Positions 21,688 to 25,945 of a DNA stretch of 25,945 bases are shown here, one piece after another (positions within the stretch are counted from its first letter, which is position 1; each line of letters begins with the position of its first letter). Location of the stretch: assembly GCA_937967875.1 (NCBI GenBank), contig CALBTQ010000637.1, forward strand, positions 1-25,945, given 5' to 3'. The notes beneath the pieces were generated by a model. The model searched no databases and was not told where the DNA came from. It saw only the letters and a program-made list of their open reading frames with translations. The DNA is from an uncultured Pseudomonadota bacterium. Lineage in GTDB: Bacteria > Lernaellota > Lernaellaia > Lernaellales > Lernaellaceae. The translations under genes were made by a program, and so were the position numbers.

Positions 21688-24039
21688 CTATCGCTCCAGC
21701 GGCGGCGTGACCACCGCGCGCCACAAAGCGGAACCGCGACGAAACGCCAATTGTACGCTGCCGTCGGCGAGCAATTCGGGTTTGGTCGTCAAATGAAGGT
21801 TGACCGAGGTCGCCACTGTGCGGAACCGCCAGACGTCGTCGGCGTCGGTGCCGTACACGAGCGATTCGTTTGACGTGCTGTGATAGGCGACAAGATGATG
21901 CACGCCGTCGTCGTCGATGACCAGTTCGGCCTCGTAGAAGTATTTATCGGCGAGGTCGGTTATCTCCCAGGCGTCGTCGCGGAAAACGGCCAGGCGCAGG
22001 CTGCGCGGATACTTGCTCTCGTAAGCGGAATAAATATAGTGCGGCGCGCCGTCGGCATCGATCGCCATGGCTCGCGTGCCGACGACCGTATCCGCCGACT
22101 CGTCGATCGTCTCGACGGTCCATTGCCCCTCGATCCGGCGGGCGCAACGAATGATGTCCTGATAGGAAACCTCGTAGCAGATGAACACGTCGCCGTCCGC
22201 GTTGCCGGCGATGCCGTAGGTCCAGGTTTTGGCCGCGTCGGTGGTGGGCAGTTCTTCGATCGTCCAGCCGTCGGCGGTGCGTTCGAGGAATCGGAAGCGG
22301 TTGTCGTAACGATAGACGATCACCGGTTCGCCGTCGGGGCGCAAATTGAACGCATGGCTTTGCCAATCGGCGTCGGTCACGATTTCGCTTTGCCAGACGC
22401 CCTCGCGGTTGTCGGCGTAGACGATGGACGCTCCGCTGTTGCCGACCAGATGCGTAACGCCCTGGTTGTCGGTCATGACCTGGGCGTTGGTCAACGACTC
22501 GACGCCGATGTCGAACTCTTCGATCAGCCAGTCGTCGTCATCGCGAACGGCCCGCCGCCAACCGTCGTAGGTGCCGGTCAGCAGAAAACGGCGACCTTGG
22601 TCGTCGACGCCGTAAGATATCGGACCGTCGACAAACGGCCCCGCGAAAATCATCTCGTCGACCCAGGCGCCGGTCAGGTTGCTCAGATAACGCAGCTTGT
22701 ATTCGGGAATGGTCCGGTACAGGAAGCGCCATTGTCCGGCCGCGGTGGGCACGGCTTCGAAGCTGTGGCCGGTGACGACGCCCAGGTCGGCGATCGACCA
22801 ACCGTCGCCTTCGCGGGCGGCGGTGAGCATCGTTCTGGTGGAGGGGTCCTGGAGAAGGATCGTCGGCTTGCCCGCGAACCGCCAGATGCCGTAGTAATCC
22901 GTCGTCACGTCCGGCACGGTTTCCAGCGACCAGGAATCGCCGTCCCAGTACCCGTACATCAGGCCGTCGTTCGTGGCGTACACCAGGTCGGCGCCGCCCT
23001 GATCGTCAAAGGACATGAAGCCGTATTGCAACACGCCGACGTCGGTCATTTGCCGCGAATGCCACTGGCCGCCGTGGTTGGTCGTCCAGAACAGATTATG
23101 GAACGGACGCCCCTGCCAATCGTACCAGGTGTCCTCATAGGTCAGATGCGCCGCGCCGTCCGGAGCGACGAAGATCCGGCAAAACGCCGTGGGCTCCAGC
23201 CAGGAACTGTGGATGTAATGGCGGACCCATTGACCTGAAGCGTTGGTGACGTAATAGGTGTCGTAGCCGGCCTGACACAGATGAATGTGACCGGCGTCAT
23301 CGATCGCCATGTCGCTTATGCTGCCGGAGGCGCTGTCGGGAATGAACTCCGTGTACCAAACATTGTCTTCCCGCCAGAGATGTTCGACTTCGCTGTAGCC
23401 CTGTTCCGTAGCCAGCAGGTGCACATTGCCCGAGGGGTCGACCTGAACATCGAAGGGTTTAAGTGTCGGAGGCAGCAACTCGGTGACGAGTTCGTCGCCG
23501 AGCGTGAACAGGCAAGGCCGGCCGCCGACCTGAGCGGATGCGTACATCGGGCCTTCGTCGGAACCGGCCAGATCGAAGGGCCAGGCCACGCCGCCGAAAA
23601 TGTACTCGGTTTCCTCCACGACAATATCGTCATCGCCGGTGTCGTCATCGCCGGTGTCGTCATCGATGGTGTCGTCATCGCCGGAGTCGTCATCGCCGGA
23701 GTCGTCATCGGCGGTGTCGTCATCGGCGGTGTCATCGTCGCTTGTGTCGTCATCGACGGTGTCGTCATCGGCGGTGTCGTCATCGGCGGTGTCGTCATCG
23801 GTTGTGTCGTCGTCGACCGTATCATCATCGATGGTGTCGTCATCGGTTGTGTCGTCGTCGGCCGTATCGTCGTCGGTCGTATCATCATCGCTTGCATCGT
23901 CATCGAACTCATCATCGTCAATCGCGTCGTCATCGACCGGCGTGGCGTCGTCGTTGTCGTCATCGTCGTCGGGTGGGCAGGCGACGGCAACCGTCAGCAA
24001 CAGGCTCAAAAGGCAAACCGAAAAAAGATGACGATTCAT
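21688..24039 (-). CDS. Asp-tethered lipoprotein with about 14 propeller-like repeats (second of a tandem run)
   Basis: This 783-residue protein has lipobox AVAC (Cys21), then PPDDDDDNDDATP, nearly identical to the start of the next gene's tether. The acidic tether spans 24-138, followed by about 13-14 propeller-like repeats (AIDDAGHIHLCQ, FVAPDGAAHLTY, AIDADGAPHYIY, LLADGSVQLAF) with YVTNASGQW/YADNREGVW strands. It is paralogous to its two flanking genes and to the gene at 6458-8584. No enzyme motif is recognised; binding of a carbohydrate or protein partner is a guess from the fold. Its ribosome site AGGTGA overlaps the TGA of the upstream gene four bases before ATG 24039, indicating an operon. 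Confidence 0.82.
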   Translation of the reverse strand: MNRHLFSVCLLSLLLTVAVACPPDDDDDNDDATPVDDDAIDDDEFDDDASDDDTTDDDTADDDTTDDDTIDDDTVDDDTTDDDTADDDTADDDTVDDDTSDDDTADDDTADDDSGDDDSGDDDTIDDDTGDDDTGDDDIVVEETEYIFGGVAWPFDLAGSDEGPMYASAQVGGRPCLFTLGDELVTELLPPTLKPFDVQVDPSGNVHLLATEQGYSEVEHLWREDNVWYTEFIPDSASGSISDMAIDDAGHIHLCQAGYDTYYVTNASGQWVRHYIHSSWLEPTAFCRIFVAPDGAAHLTYEDTWYDWQGRPFHNLFWTTNHGGQWHSRQMTDVGVLQYGFMSFDDQGGADLVYATNDGLMYGYWDGDSWSLETVPDVTTDYYGIWRFAGKPTILLQDPSTRTMLTAAREGDGWSIADLGVVTGHSFEAVPTAAGQWRFLYRTIPEYKLRYLSNLTGAWVDEMIFAGPFVDGPISYGVDDQGRRFLLTGTYDGWRRAVRDDDDWLIEEFDIGVESLTNAQVMTDNQGVTHLVGNSGASIVYADNREGVWQSEIVTDADWQSHAFNLRPDGEPVIVYRYDNRFRFLERTADGWTIEELPTTDAAKTWTYGIAGNADGDVFICYEVSYQDIIRCARRIEGQWTVETIDESADTVVGTRAMAIDADGAPHYIYSAYESKYPRSLRLAVFRDDAWEITDLADKYFYEAELVIDDDGVHHLVAYHSTSNESLVYGTDADDVWRFRTVATSVNLHLTTKPELLADGSVQLAFRRGSALWRAVVTPPLER
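23626..23970 (-). repeat. 15-bp tandem repeat encoding an Asp tether
   Basis: Codons 24-138. After an irregular start, sixteen consecutive DDD-[T/S]-x units (56-135) follow several near-units. At DNA level nearly every unit reads GAT GAC GAC ACx NNN, a codon pattern different from the GAC-only units in the EEP gene. This suggests local expansion by slippage. Confidence 0.93.
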
Positions 24040-24043
24040 TGCA

Positions 24044-25945
24044 TCACCTCATATTCGTATACCCGCGGGGAAAGACGGTGTGCCAGAGCGCGCTGTCGTT
24101 CGTATAAAACGCATGAATCAGCTCGTGACCGTCGATGGCGGAAAAGACGCGGTTGGGGCCGAAGGGATCCAAGATCGCCTCGGTCCATTCGCCGGTCATG
24201 TTGGTTGTGTAGCGCAACTGACCGTCCGTGGCGACATAGGTCAGGTGCGCGAAATCCTGCGCATCCAGAATCATCGAGGTCAGAAAATCGCCCGGGACGC
24301 CGATGGTTTCGGCGATCCACTGGCCGGCATCGCGATAGGCGTAATTGACGATCGATTCGTCATTGGTCGGATCGGCGGTCTTGTAGGCCAGATGCGGCCG
24401 GCCGGCGTGATCCGCTTGCAGGAGGTTGACGTATGAATCGGCGTCCGCGGCGACCATGGCCGTTTGCCACCGATCCGCGTGCGCCGCTTTTTCGGTCAGG
24501 TAAAGATCTCCCCCATGGTGATAGGAAACGAAAATCGTCATGTCGGCGCTCACGGCGATCCGGGGCATGATGTAGGATGGATAATAATCGGAGGCGATGT
24601 TTTCCACCTGCCATTTTCCGCCGCGATTGGTGGCGTAGCGGAGGTGTTCGTCCATTTCCCGGCATGTGTAAACGATGTGCACGAAGCCGTCCGCGTCCAG
24701 CGCGATCGCCGGATTCAGAAACATGTTGTAGGTTTCATCGATTATTGTAAGCTGCCACGCGCCGCTTTGGTTGGTGGCGTAAACGATGTGGTCCTCGTAC
24801 CAATCGTTGTAGACGACGTGCACATGCCCCGCCGGATCCGGCGCGATCTCCGGGTCGTAACCGCCGACGCCGGCGTAGGCGATCGATTCGGTCTGCCAGG
24901 CGCCGCTCTCTTTGTCCACATGGTACACGTAGAAATTCGAGGTGCTTTGGTAGACGAGGTGCGCTCGATCGGTCGGCGGATTGATCGCCGTCGGCGTCCA
25001 GGCCGAATAAGCGGTGCCGTCGTGCAGGGTCAGCCAGGCGTCCGGCCACGGATCGGGCAGGCCCGAGTGATACATCAATGAGCCGGAATATTCGCAATAG
25101 AGCAGATGAGACTCGTCGTCGGCGTCGATGGCGGCCTTCAAATAGGTCGCGGTGCCCGAGGTCACCCAAATCTGCGACCATTCTCCCGGTTCCGATCGCG
25201 CGGCGTAATAGGTGGAATTGTGAGTCAAATAACCTGAATTATACAAATAGTGGACGTGGGGCGCGCCGACGGAATCCAAAACCAGCGTCGGGTCGCTCAG
25301 CGTCGCATCTTCGCTGGAAAGCAGAAAGACGATTTCGTCTTCCCAGGTTCCGTTCGCGTTGGTGGCGTAGTGAATGCCGGTCATGTCGTCGTAGTCGGCG
25401 ACGCGGAAGGCGAGGTGCGCATGCCCCGCGCCGTCCAGGGCCAGGCAGGCATTTTCAAGAAAGTAACCCGCTTGCGAGAAAACCGATTCGGTAACCCACG
25501 CACCGCTCGCATTGGTGGCGAAATAAAGACTGCTGGAAGAGATGTATGCGATTGCGGCCGTGCCGTCCGCGGTCACGTCCAGGTGAAAATCGGAGACGAT
25601 CGGCAGGTCGGGATTGACCACGGTTTCCACCCAAGGGCCGGATCGATTGGTGGCATAGACAATTCGTCTCTGTCCGTCGATGGTGCGGCGAAAGGCGAGG
25701 TGCAGCGCGTTCGCGTCGTCGTGTCGCAGGCGCGCCGATGTTCCTTCCAGTTCGCCGGGCGTGAGATTTTCGAATGTCCAGTCGCCGCTTGCGTCGGTGA
25801 AATGGTACAGGTCGTTGTCGGGCCTATGCGCGACCACGTGACGTACGCCCGCGCCGTCGACGGTCCCGGCGGTGCCGGAAAACATGCCTTCGGTGACGGT
25901 CTCCCGGACCGGCCACCGATTGGGCGTTATGGAGAACGAGTACAG
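24044..25945 (-). CDS. Propeller-like repeat protein, N-terminus beyond the window (first of a tandem run)
   Basis: The frame is open through the right-hand window edge. A Met at 25885 is not the start, because repeat-like sequence continues upstream of it (LYSFSITPNRWPVRETVTEG). About 634 residues are visible, with roughly 13 repeats of the ~50-residue unit (TVDGAGVRHVVA, ALDGAGHAHLAF, APDPAGHVHVVY, ALDADGFVHIVY, AIDGHELIHAFY) and the YATNxSGxW strand. If it follows its paralogues, one more repeat, an acidic tether and a lipoprotein signal peptide lie just outside. The stop TGA (24046-24044) is embedded in the ribosome site of the next gene. Confidence 0.8.
   Translation of the reverse strand: MYSFSITPNRWPVRETVTEGMFSGTAGTVDGAGVRHVVAHRPDNDLYHFTDASGDWTFENLTPGELEGTSARLRHDDANALHLAFRRTIDGQRRIVYATNRSGPWVETVVNPDLPIVSDFHLDVTADGTAAIAYISSSSLYFATNASGAWVTESVFSQAGYFLENACLALDGAGHAHLAFRVADYDDMTGIHYATNANGTWEDEIVFLLSSEDATLSDPTLVLDSVGAPHVHYLYNSGYLTHNSTYYAARSEPGEWSQIWVTSGTATYLKAAIDADDESHLLYCEYSGSLMYHSGLPDPWPDAWLTLHDGTAYSAWTPTAINPPTDRAHLVYQSTSNFYVYHVDKESGAWQTESIAYAGVGGYDPEIAPDPAGHVHVVYNDWYEDHIVYATNQSGAWQLTIIDETYNMFLNPAIALDADGFVHIVYTCREMDEHLRYATNRGGKWQVENIASDYYPSYIMPRIAVSADMTIFVSYHHGGDLYLTEKAAHADRWQTAMVAADADSYVNLLQADHAGRPHLAYKTADPTNDESIVNYAYRDAGQWIAETIGVPGDFLTSMILDAQDFAHLTYVATDGQLRYTTNMTGEWTEAILDPFGPNRVFSAIDGHELIHAFYTNDSALWHTVFPRGYTNMR

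Overview
The window is a GC-rich bacterial chromosomal segment whose first ~280 bases look like an assembly or library artefact. The host looks Gram-negative: there are a Spy/CpxP-like periplasmic protein, many lipobox signal peptides, an EEP-family lipoprotein and a trmD-rplS pair. Six of the lipoproteins carry long Asp-rich tethers just after the lipidated Cys. From memory, such tethers occur in delta-proteobacteria-like lineages (Myxococcota, Bradymonadota, Lernaellota-like MAGs). That placement is an impression and was not tested.

Layout. Bases 1-54 are an Illumina P7/index adapter. Bases 55-242 are AT-rich and unlike the rest, and carry the 5' end of a tiny membrane-protein gene. Bases 243-281 pack PmeI, NotI, PvuI, XhoI and NotI sites. 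The genuine locus then starts: a Spy/CpxP-like gene (minus) is divergent from a plus-strand run of radical SAM enzyme, GH92 glycosidase lipoprotein and a membrane-anchored SGNH hydrolase. Convergent to these lies a 14-repeat propeller-like lipoprotein (minus). Next come a small basic ORF and a TPM-domain/Tim44-like zinc-ribbon pair. A 490-bp hairpin-rich intergenic block precedes trmD (with an extra C-terminal domain) and rplS with a clear terminator. Two more lipoproteins follow (tandem NTF2-like domains; an Asp-tethered helical protein), then a second hairpin-rich block. The rest is on the minus strand: an EEP-family lipoprotein, an OPT-family transporter, and a tandem run of three large propeller-like lipoproteins, the last cut by the window end.

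How the genes fit together. trmD and rplS are housekeeping genes. Most of the rest encodes a cell-envelope inventory: enzymes (GH92, SGNH, EEP) and repeat proteins anchored by lipid and held away from the membrane by Asp-rich stalks. The three complete propeller-like proteins each show about 14 copies of a ~50-residue repeat, consistent with two seven-bladed propellers. The most interesting signals are the shared Asp-rich stalk, possibly a surface-export signal and built from a 15-bp repeat that differs in codon choice between loci, and the palindromic modules shared by the two intergenic blocks, where one stem pair covaries. No tRNA, rRNA, CRISPR array, transposase or phage gene was seen.
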